Notes under the pieces: generated by a model
Seen by the model: the letters and a program-made list of their open reading frames with translations, nothing else
The model's database searches: none
What the model was told of the DNA's origin: nothing
In this document: one piece after another, positions 47,331 through 58,065 of the stretch
Layout: each line of letters begins with the position of its first letter
Numbering within the stretch: position 1 is the stretch's first letter
Assembly (NCBI GenBank): GCA_024529925.1
Contig: JAFEUB010000841.1
Location: forward strand, 954,501-1,018,500
Origin: Ophthalmolycus amberensis
Taxonomy: Eukaryota > Chordata > Actinopteri > Perciformes > Zoarcidae
DNA length: 64,000 nt
Reading direction: 5' to 3'
Program-made: the position numbers and the translations under genes

Positions 47331-50200
47331 GTACACCGTTTTTTAAATTGTTTTTATTTTAAACTAAGCTTTTAACTTTCTGACTCTTATTTGCCCCAAA
47401 ATGTTTAAATATTTACTGTACATGTGATTTGTTGATGATTAGGGGAAGAACACTAGAGGAAGATCTTCAGTTATTAATGATGTGGATGAAAGGAGAAAAG
47501 TTTTGCAAAATTTTGCAAATATGTATGATAAAGAAAGCTGTGAACCACAAATAAACAAACAAATGATATACTACAAACAACAATGTGAGATAACACGAAC
47601 ATCCACAAATAAACGTGTTATATTTGGTGAATATACAGCAACTCTCCATCCACAAATACATAATGTGTTACTTGTGTTCTGTAAACCACCATATAAATAA
47701 ATGCTACTAATAACCATTTACATATGACAAAATAAATGCTGTTATTTTCGGTATCTAATATAATTTGGGTGTAAAATCCGTATCCGTCACTGTCCTAAAC
47801 ATGTGGTTTAATTTTGTCTTCTTATCAGATGGCACATGCAAATATGGTGAGTCCACCATAGCTGGCAACTCAAAATGTCTTAATTTACATGGGGAGAGCA
47901 TGAGATTTAGAGTTGGGCATGTTTAATTCTTTTACTTTTTAAGCCAGCCCCTTTTCTTCCTGGTCATTTACCATTTGTAGCTACTAGCTAATAGAAATAT
48001 GCTAATTGTTAATACATGTTGTTCGCCTAGTCAGCCAATGTAACCAAGAAAAACGGAGTGCCCAAGTTCATATGTAGGCCTAAATCTAAATTGAAATAAG
48101 TCAATTGCCATACTAATATATAAAAAAGCTAATTGACTGCACCCAATTTGGCGATAGCATAGTGACACTAGGAAGCTAACGTAGGCCATGTGCCACATGT
48201 GATACTTACAGAACAATCATGAATGCTAAAATGTAGTCTAATAGTAGGAAAAAAAGAATAAAGTCAGCCAACCAACTCAGTGATATCAGTTACACAGCAG
48301 TATCAATTTAAAGTGTGCCAACATTTGCCACAGGAAGCTAATGTTCATACCTGACCAAGTAGCTACTATCTGCTCATGCTGCGTTAGCAGCAACACTGAG
48401 TGAATAGACGTTATCGTTTTCTTGACAAACGTCAACCTTTACAATTGGGAAGAATGTGTTATTTCACACGTTGAACTGTAAATGTTCTACAATAAAACAT
48501 CTTAATAGAGGCAAAGTATGAAAATATTTGAAACAGCATGTATTGAAAAGCAGTTAGAGAACCTCGCTGTAATGCCGTTCATCATTTTTTTTAAATCTGC
48601 TAATGCTGGCAATTTAGTACCGGTAGGTACTTAGGTACTAACAGTCTGGATGATCTTAAAGCATTTTAGATATTGACCAAAACTGTTACTTGTTTTTCAA
48701 TACCCATAAATCCGTTGTAAATACTGTAAATAGACTTTAAACAAATTCTCTTTATTTTAGTTTTGACCATAACTTCAGTTCAAGACAATAAAAAGAACAC
48801 ATAAAGAAATACATTGCAGTTTTAGATAAAAAACAACAACAATAATGGTAATATCTTTAATCAGCAGGAATTTAAGATATGTTACAATCAAAATTAAGCC
48901 GGAGACACAGTATGTTACATCTGTGTTATGACAAGGCATCACTTAAATGGAGATATTTTGGCATCCACATTAAAGATAGTCAAACCTGAACTGAAGGTAA
49001 CTTGAAGATTCATACACTGATTGCACAAGTAACTTTAGCCCCATTAGTCAAATTGTACTTAGAGATGAATTTGCATCCTGAATTTGTATTTTGAAAAGTA
49101 AAACACAATAATTTAAGTTGGACTTTTGAGTCATTAATGAAAATACGTGTAGGCCGAGCATGAATGTAGTTAAGAAAAGGAAAAAAGCTAAAATGGCTGT
49201 CAGTAGTCTGGCCGGCTCAAGAGCAAAGTTGGAGCTTATCAATCAATTTCAGAAACATCAGAATGGCCTGTACAAGAGGGCGTGTTTGATGACTCATGAT
49301 AAAATGACTCAGCATTATGAGCTTGCTTAATACGAAATCACTACGAATCACCAGAAATGGCATATCCATAGTAACAAAGATGGTTTCACAAACAACTTAT
49401 ATTGCATGAGAACAAACCGCTAGTAAAGGGATTTTATATTAATACAAATTCAGCACGAATTATCTATGATTTAAATGATAAAAAGTGCACCCGTTAATGA
49501 ATTCTAAATCTTTAACTTTGAAATGTTATTTGGCTCGTTGTTATGCTTCTCCTCTACCAAGCAACGCGATTGCAGTCTTGTCAAACACAAGAACACAAGA
49601 TATGAACTGCTCTGTGGTCACGGGTGTGTCTTTTCTTTATCAGCAGGCTTTGAAAGGTGACTCAGCCAATCAGACCTGAGGACAGCAAATCTGTCTCATT
49701 GGCTATTATCATTATCATAGAAATAACAAGTAAATAATGATTTAAATATTACCCGTTGCTACTTACATTTCAAACAAAAAGCTACGGGACTTGCACTTGA
49801 GCTTCACGTTTCACATTCTCTATTTAAAAAAAAACATTCTCACAATATCTCACTCCAAGGAGATGCTGTGACATTACTAGCCTAATGTGTGCGGATGTAA
49901 GGACTCGCAAATTGATCAAGGATTATCAACAATGTTGACATTGTTACCAGCTGAAATAAAGGCCAGATTTTTGACATGAGGCCCCTCTTCAATACAGGAT
50001 CACTAGCATATCGGTTGGTGTTTTAGTCGTGCATACTCCTGAAGTCAAAGTCAGGCCTTTGGAGCGGCCCACAGGGGTCTGGGGCCCAGGAGCTGGCAGT
50101 TGCCAGGATTCACTCACTTGGCCTGTGAGTGTGAAAGATGAATCCACTACAATATATGCCAACGTTTTATTTAAAAAAAAGGACATGTGAAGTGTACATT
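47331..50200. other. Intergenic region between ssc4d and ywhag
   Basis: AT-rich DNA without recognised exons. The stretch at 47,900-48,400 has GCTAGC/GCTAAT-rich text suggestive of an old dispersed repeat, but no boundaries can be drawn. Confidence 0.55.
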
Positions 50201-50234
50201 TGCTGGACTGTGGGGGCAATAGGCCGTGCGGTCG

Positions 50235-50242
50235 TGACGTCA
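50235..50242 (+). promoter_or_regulatory. Palindromic CRE in the ywhag promoter/leader
   Basis: A full TGACGTCA octamer lies 221 nt before the ywhag start codon in a GC-rich segment that also has a GGGGGAGGGG GC-box-like run at 50299-50308. No TATA box is visible. Binding by CREB/ATF is inferred from the motif alone. Confidence 0.5.
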
Positions 50243-50462
50243 CTCCGGTGAGGACACGCCTTTTTGGGGTGGTGACACAAACCGAGGGAAAGTGCTCGGA
50301 GGGGGAGGGGTGGTGTCCCGTCGGCAGGGGCACAGACAGCAGGCAGCAGCTGCAGCGAGAAGGAGCCCGGCGCCGCAACTCTGCATTACAAACAGTCACA
50401 TTACGGGTTCTTTTAGCTCCGAAACTCACGCGACGAGACGAACGCACGCACCGCATCCAAAA

Positions 50463-50549
50463 ATGGTAGACCGCGAGCAACTGGTGCAGAAAGCCAGACT
50501 GGCCGAGCAGGCGGAGAGGTATGATGATATGGCAGCAGCCATGAAATCG
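50463..50549 (+). CDS. ywhag: 14-3-3 gamma, first coding exon (29 codons, partial gene)
   Basis: 14-3-3 proteins are dimeric adaptors that bind phosphoserine/threonine motifs in the cytosol. The exon starts MVDREQLVQKARLAEQAERY and ends DDMAAAMKS with donor TCG/GTAAGT. The MVDREQLVQKA start fits gamma; eta begins MGDREQLLQRA. Human YWHAG also breaks after residue 29, before VTEL. Ser29 in place of human Asn is a small change. The rest of the gene, normally one large second exon, is not in the window, so it must start beyond 64,000. The region about 50,240-50,462 is the GC-rich 5' UTR/promoter. Confidence 0.95.
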
Positions 50550-53500
50550 GTAAGTAGGTTTCCTCCGTTACGACCCTTTCTCTCGGGAGCATTTAAAGAA
50601 GATATATAGACACACAAATAGCTTCATCCATGTGTGAGTGTGTGTGAGGAATGTGTGACAGCTAGCTAACATAGCATTAGGGCAGCATTACGCAGCCAAA
50701 GGGACCGAGCCTCTGTGTCAGAGCGCTTTTTTGACTTAAGCGAGTAAGAGACGCGAAACTGGTGTATGAAAGTTATGATTAAAGAATATGTTTAGGAGAA
50801 AGACGTGTTCGCGGGCAGGATCGCGTGCTGCTATAGTAAGATTTGGGAAACATTATTGAACAGCACGGCGAGGCCCGCGCAGCCTTTGCTCACATTTGTG
50901 ACCCGTTACCGTACATCTCAGAGGGTTTAGTCATGACATGACGAGGTTCTAATGAAATCAGCATTTCGCAGTGAATCAATGTCTGTTTTTCTTTTGGGGG
51001 GGGGGGGGGGGGTTTGGCGGTGAGCTGCGGTGGATTGTGGTTGAAATGCGGACTGTTTGATCTTGGGGCGGTGCCTTTCACCGGGCTCCTTTTAAAAAAA
51101 ACACCGACCAGGCTGCTTGGTTGTAAACTGAAAAAAATAAATAAAGAACCTGCGGAAATAAAGCACATTAATGACAAGACGTGATTTAACCGCCCGGCTG
51201 GGTCAAATGTGGGCTTGGTAGCGAAGCAGTATCAAAATGAGCCCCGTCGAAAGATGCGCATAGTGGCGGAGCAGAGGGCGAGCTAGGTGGTACCACGGTG
51301 ATGAGAGGGGACATGGCAGCTGTGTCGGGTTCCGGTTTTGGGTGATGCTGAGAAATAACGAGCCGTCGACTGAGTGTGATACACCACTTTTCTTTAGCTC
51401 GACGTGTAAGGTGCAACGAGCAGGCATGCGTCTCCCCCCCCTCCCTATTGGCACTCGTTTTGGCGCATTGGGAAGAGCAATGTTGGCTGAAGGTTGATCG
51501 CAATCGATTTGCGCAGAAAAAACCGCGAAGCGTCCACCTTTTACGGACGTGGGTGTCGGTGGACGGGCGGCGTCTCCAGAACCCTCTGTGGATGTCATAT
51601 TGCAGCAAACTGTATATTTTTTTTGGGGGGGGGGGGGGGGGGGTCTGCTTAACCGTAGCATGACTGGCTGCCCCGTACCAATCGGTGCCCGAGTAGCAGC
51701 CGCATCCCAGTGCGTCCCCGGCCTCTCTCACGGCAGGTTCCCTCCACACACAGGCGTGCCTGCAGCATCTGGCAAAGATGCAGCAGTAGGCCCACCCGTA
51801 GTGCACCATTTCATATAGGCAGCAGGTTTTTTTTAAATCACAGCATCACAAAGGCTGCATCTCTGTCAGTAACTGTCTGGACAATGAGATCATGGAGGAA
51901 GGGACACATTAGCAGGGAAAGTCAAAGTACGCATCATATCTGTGCAGGACTTCATGTTGTGTCTGGTTAGTAATAGGGACTTATTAGTGATCATAAAATA
52001 CTTCTTGTAGCCTTTCTGATGTATTTTTACTAGAGGCTAGTACTTTTGGTGTCATATTTCCAGAAGTTTCCTTCATAATGATCATATAATTCTTTGTTTC
52101 TAAGAGTTGCATCAGTTTCCTTTTATTAACAGGGCCAGTCCTGCCAGCAGTAGCCTCAGCATGTGAGACCAGGCTGTACAGGCCAGTGGTGGTGCTGAGT
52201 AGCAAAAGGAAGCAAGATTAGTGGAACTTTTTAAAACAGTCTTTACCACATCAGCTTCAACTCCCAAGGGTCAACAACTAAGTTGCCGGCGTGATTAAAG
52301 GCCACGCTGCGTGTCACTCTCTACGACCAGGCTGTGGTGTTAATGCCAGAGGGGGGGGGGGGGGGGGGGGGGCACGGCTCCACCCACTTCCCGGTTTATG
52401 CTGAGTCAGAGAGAAAGGGAGAGAGAGAGAGAGCTGCCCCACACCCAGCCAGTCTCTGCAGCACCCAGGCAGCAGGGTGTGTCTGCTGCCTCGCCCATCC
52501 TGCGATGGGGAATCCCCGGGCGGCAACGGAGCCAGATAGCCGGGCTTTACGGAACACGACGCTGCACCCGCCCTCTGGAGGACACTCAGGAACCAGGCCC
52601 GACCCAAATGAACGATGGTGTCGATTAACTGCCGTTAGCGCTTAAATAATAGAAAAGTGAATTTTTACACCCGACACTAATGTCCCGGCAGAGAGTTTCC
52701 AAAACTCATCTTTTAGAAGCTATGTCACATGTTTTTAGTGGAGCTGTAAATCCTGCTCGTCCTCTTGTCGTGGACGGCTACGAGCGATCAGAAAGGCAGA
52801 CCTAGTGCTGTTCTTCTGTGGATCCTCCTTAAATCTAAAGAGCACACAACTGGCGAGGTGTGTGTCTCTAGCGAGCCCATTAGCCTTGGACCAAGAGTCA
52901 GAAATGAAGTTGGGATCCTGGACTTCGACAAAAAAGCCACATGAACAGAAAGCGATGTTTAGAGTTGTTCAAAGGGTGTGTTAAAAGCCAAAGAAATTCA
53001 TAAAAAAGAGTTTACATGCATTTAGTAGACCATATAGCGGTGTAGCTTATTCACTATAAACTGTTTTACTTGAAGCATTTGAGATTTTTGTACGAGCTTT
53101 TTCTACCTTGTGGGCAGCCATTGCTTTCCTTTTATTTTCATACAAATCAGAAACATGTAGTTTTTGTAATACTAATAAAATAGGCTGTATTGTAGTTTTT
53201 TCAAGCAATTTTCTCAGGCCAAATTGTAATCTGCTAAATATATATTTTAATGATGTTAGTTTCCGTCATTTAGAATTTGTGACTTTTAGTTTTTTATTCA
53301 GCTTACCTTGCGACTAGCAGTGCTTCTTCTTCATTCGAGGAATGAAAAAACCCAACACGTCGATTGCCTCTCAACACGTCGATTGCCTGTCAACATGGCG
53401 ACGCCCTAGCCGGCGGTTCGCAGCGAACGTTGATAAAAGTCAACTGTTCAAAGTGCAAACAGCAGCAACAGTGCCGACAGTGTTAACCTGAGGGGGAACC

Positions 53501-55961
53501 GGAGGGTCGGGCGTTATCAGCTGTAACTGCAGAGCGGCGGCTGTTAGCTAGCCAGTGGGGCTCGCTCACATGTAGACATTACTCCAATATATCTTTACAG
53601 AGCTAATGGTTGCTTGCTGCTATTTTAATGCTCTGAATATCAAATGTATCACCAAAAAAATCTTTAAATATCCAGGGCTTAAGTTTGATGTTCATTTTCT
53701 TGCCACGTCTCATTTTATTAACATTCTGCTCCATTAAACTAGCCAGGTCAGACATAAATATTCAAAGTAACTTTATACGTCACATTCATTCACACATCTC
53801 ATTTGGAGAGCGTCTCAGGGAGTGCCAGGCACAGAGAGCCACGGCTTCCGTCCCACTTAATGAACTGGATGCATTATTCTCTCATGGAAGTCCGTGCAAT
53901 GCATTAACGGATACATTGTGCTGCAGCTGCTGGATGTTCACTGAATGTATGTTTAACACGTACTGACTGAGTAGTATTACTGCATTGGATAAAAAAGAAA
54001 TGGCAGACACACGTGGCTGTAAATCTAAGGGATGAAACAGAATAGCCGAACATCCTACTGCCTCCAATGTGATTATTTTAAAGATAAGCTGTAAAAACAG
54101 ATTTGTTTTAATTTGAGACTTTTTTTTGTTAAAGTGTGGTTTTCCATACATTTATCACAGGTACAGTGTCGGCCATACGCTCTGCATCTGCACCAGTAGG
54201 GAGTGACCCAACACAAATGTTGTGGCTGCATAATATACCTGCTCAGTGGGCCTGAGTGGGAGTGCAAAAAAAATCGAATATATGAAAATACGACTGTTAA
54301 AGCAGTAACTGTGCTCCCAACTAATGAAATAAACCAAATGGTATTTCTGTTCCTTGTGGAGGCCGTTACACTTGACTGAGCGCCATCACTGCCACTCTTG
54401 AAGTCTGACACTTCAGCATCTGATTCGTCTGTCGCTATGAGAAACAACATAAGCTGAAAGGGAAACGGGGACTTGTTCCAGAATTTTTCTTTTCCATTAT
54501 CTACTTTTACTCCTCACTGCTTAAAGGCAAACTCCACGATCGACCAGTGTCTCACATCCTCAGTAGAAAACAGTGGTGCGTGATGTGGGAGTGATCTGAA
54601 TCTCCATAGAGTGGGTGTGAGTGGGATGGTGGGAGGCTTGTGGGAGATATCCTCTACACCAAATCAGATTTGTCTCAAAATGTGCCACTGTACTGAGTGG
54701 AAGACTGCTATTTCTTTAATTAGACACTTATGATTAGCTTCATTTCAGATACAGATTGCTACAATCAGTGTGCTAAACTAGCCCAGAAAATATCCTCCTC
54801 CTCAGTCATCATTTCCCTGTCAACCAGTTCATCCTCATCATCCTCATCATTTGAAAGTTTTTGTCCAGGAAGTATCAAACGTCTACTTCCCCGTACACAT
54901 CAGTCCAATTATGAATGCAGCCAATGTCATCTCAGGACACTTAAAGATGTCCCGAAGTGAGTCTTGAATCAGCGCTGAGTCACAAAGGCACTACGAGAGA
55001 GACCCACCTCACCCACCTACACCCTCTACAATCAGGTCCGCTTCACAACATCTTGCTTGCATTTGCAGCAGGATGTGCGGAATTGAACCGAGCTATATTC
55101 CCCACAGCAGCACTTTATTGCCTCGCAGCTTCATTCAGTTGCCGTGATGTCTACTTTTTTGCTTTTGCTTAGTCACCGTCAACGGGTGCAGGGAGGGACG
55201 TAATTACTGGCGGCATCGGAAGGCATTACATTGACACACCAACCCTGACTTGCAGTTGTGATACAGTTCATATGAAAAGAAGGAAAGAAAGCTAAATAAA
55301 ATGAAGTAGAGAGTATGCATCCCTAGTGTGGAATGTGAAAACGTACAGACCGAGTCTGCCTTTCAGAATGGTCACGTCTTCTGGTTGTTGTGTTGCAGAT
55401 CAGAGGAAACACATCAGCAGTTTCAGCGATTATCTAGTACCCACTGATGTCGAATGATTGTGTCGCATATGGAGACAAGCACTTTGCAGTGTCCCATTCC
55501 ATGAAGGACTTAGCTCTACCATAAGAGTGGGTTTAAAGAACCAGATCAGTGGACCTTTTTAACTTGCAAAAAAAGAAATATATATATTTTTAAACGTCTC
55601 CCCCTTTTAATTTTGGGGCTAGGTTCTTGCGTTTATGGCGTTTCGTCTCCTTAGGTCATGGAGTGAAATGTCATTTGACACCATATTTCATGTTCGTAGT
55701 GCTTGGAAGTTGTTGCCTTATTGCAGTGGCGGCTGGTCAATAGAGGGCCATGGGGCATGGCCCCACCATGAGCCACACAAAAAAAAAAAAAAGAATTATA
55801 ATAATCAAATTATACAAATTGTCAATATTTGTGTTTTTGAACTATGGAATGTACCCAGTAATGTGTGTAAAATATGATATCTGCGCAAAATATATGCTTT
55901 TCCTGCTCGTCCTCTCCGCCTGTGTGCTCTCTGCTCGTGCTCTCTGTCTGTGTGCACGACA

Positions 55962-56146
55962 CTCTGAGAACGCGCAGCTTGGGGGGCAAAATCGTTTTGG
56001 CCCAAAAGAGACGGGTCTATGAAGCAGTTTAGCCAATTGCTGATTCAAGATATAAATGAGTGACATACAATTTAGCCAATCAGCGCCCTCAAATAGATTC
56101 AGCTATGGGCCAGAACGATCTGGCCCCCCTCGCTGCGCGTTCTCGT
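55962..56146. repeat. Subterminal inverted repeat of the hAT element
   Basis: The left arm, about 55962-56003 (GAGAACGCGCAGCTTGGGGG ... ATCGTTTTGGCCC), and the right arm, about 56107-56146 (GGGCCAGAACGAT ... GCTGCGCGTTCTC), are imperfect inverse copies about 40 bp long. This may be a transposase-binding or fold-back structure. Confidence 0.8.
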
Positions 56147-56406
56147 CAGGAGAAGTCTCTACGCGCGAGCGCCAGCGCGAGCACTACTCCTCCAACCCCC
56201 GTTTGAGCGGAGAACTTTGGCGGAGATTCTGCAGCCAAAGAGCTGATATCAGATCAGCCTGACCTCACAATCAGACAGCAGACTCGCGGGAAAGGGAAGC
56301 AGTACATGCGAAGCTTCTGTACTAGCTGTACACCAGACAGGTTTGGCTAGCTGGATGACGTCATGCTAATAATTTATTTAGCTTTTTAAAACAACGGGGA
56401 CCGATT

Positions 56407-56919
56407 CAGCACGGACAGTTACAGGAGTGAGGGATGAGGAGGTAAGGAAACATGAGAACACCAGGACACACATGGAGAACTCTGTCAAGCTACATATTAG
56501 ACAAAGTGAACATCTTTTCTTCTACATAGACCACATAGACCACAGGATATGTGCCTGTGGGAAGACACCTGAGAGAAGGGATGTTTACAATTTGTAAAAG
56601 ATCAGTGGTCATGCAGTTTGAAATATTTTTGAAAAAGTGTGTTGGTAGAATATCCAAGCAGCAGGAGGATGACTTCAGATGTTGTATAATGTCTTCTAGG
56701 CTTCTACGGTCGATTGAATGAAATTGTGTCATGATATTTGAATGGATGTTAGATCGGGACAACACATATCCTGTGGTCTATGTAGTCTATGTAGGTCTAT
56801 GTAGAAGAAAAGATGTTCACTTTGTCTAATATGTAGCTTGACAGAGTTCTCCATGTGTGTCCTGGTGTTCTCATGTTTCCTTACCTCCTCATCCCTCACT
56901 CCTGTAACTGTCCGTGCTG
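56407..56919. repeat. Long near-perfect inverted repeat (arms 147 and 157 bp, loop 209 bp)
   Basis: Arms 56407-56553 and 56763-56919 are inverse copies. The only difference I see is one extra 10-nt partial repeat of the ACATAGAC motif in the right arm. The outer edge of the right arm falls exactly where the LINE fragment begins. Such identity means a recent origin or ongoing gene conversion; an assembly artefact is possible. Confidence 0.9.
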
Positions 56920-58065
56920 GACATGTGGTGTTCCCCAAGGTTCAATACTGGGGCCTCCTCTGTTCAACATCTACATGCTTCCACTAGCTCAGATTATGGA
57001 AAACAACAAAGTGTGTTATCATAATTATGCAGACGACACACAAATCTACATAACTATGTCACCAGGGGACTATAATCCCATACAAGGGCTGGGTAACTGC
57101 ATTGAACAAATCAACAACTGGATGTGCCAGAATTTTCTTCAATTAAACAAAGATAAAACAGAAGTAATTGTTTTTGGTACCAAGGACGAACAATTGAAAA
57201 TCACCGCTCAGCTTCAGTCACTGATGTTAAAACCCACAAACCAAGCCAGAAATCTAGGTGTAGTTATGGATTCAGACCTCAACCTGAACAGCCATATCAA
57301 GACAATTACAAAATCAGCCTACTATCACCTGAAGAATATATCAAGGATTAGAGGACTTATGTCTCAACAGGATTTGGAAAAACTTGTCCATGCATTTATC
57401 TTCAGCAGACTGGACTACTGTAACGGTGTGTTTACAGGTCTCTGTAAAAAATCCGTCAGAAAGCTGCAGCTGATTCAGAACGCTGCAGCTCGAGTCCTCA
57501 CTAAGACCAGGAGGGTGGACCACATCACTCCAGTTCTGAGGTCTTTGCACTGGCTTCCTATCCAACAAAGAATTGACTTTAAAATCCTACTGTTGGTTTA
57601 CAAAGCACTGAATGGTTTGGGACCAAAATACATCGCCGATCTGCTACTACCTTATGAACCATCCCGACCCCTCAGGTCGTCTGGGACCGGTCTACTTTCT
57701 GTTCCCAGAGTCAGAACTAAACATGGAGAAGCAGCGTTCAGTTTTTCTGCTCCACATATCTGGAACAAAGTCCCAGAAAGCTGCAGGTCTGCTGAGACCC
57801 TCAGCTCATTTAAATCAAGATTGAAGACCTTTCTGTTTGCTGCTGCCTTTAATTGAACCACGTTCAATTAATATATTAATCAATTTCCTGCATTTCTACA
57901 TTTTACTACTGCATTTTATTTCTTACACTGTTTTTTAATTGTTTTTGAAATTGTTTTTGAAATTTTGCCTTGTGTTTTGATGCTTTTAATGGTTTTATGT
58001 GAAGCACTTTGAATTACCTTGTTGTTGAAATGTGCTATACAAATAAACTTGCCTTGCCTTACATA
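56920..58065 (+). mobile_element. 5'-truncated L2-like LINE (RT C-terminal half and 3' tail)
   Basis: The open frame to 57856 begins mid-RT with TCGVPQGSILGPPLFNIYML, has the catalytic YADDTQIYI, then the C-terminal landmarks RLDYCNGVFTGL, LQLIQNAAARVLT, LHWLPIQQRIDFKILLLVYK and the ending FKSRLKTFLFAAAFN. These are typical of fish L2/Maui-type LINEs. The 3' tail ends TACAAATAAACTTGCCTTGC near 58,055. About 310 codons without a stop suggest a young insertion. The upstream part of the frame (56855-56919) is inverted-repeat DNA, not LINE. Confidence 0.9.

Noticed and set aside
51186..51809. 207-codon minus-strand frame
   Set aside because: Runs through a poly-G tract (poly-Pro or poly-Gly in translation), has no domain, and lies in the ywhag intron.
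56855..56919. N-terminal extension of the L2 reverse transcriptase frame
   Set aside because: These codons are inverted-repeat DNA that happens to be open; the LINE-like protein sequence begins at about 56,921.
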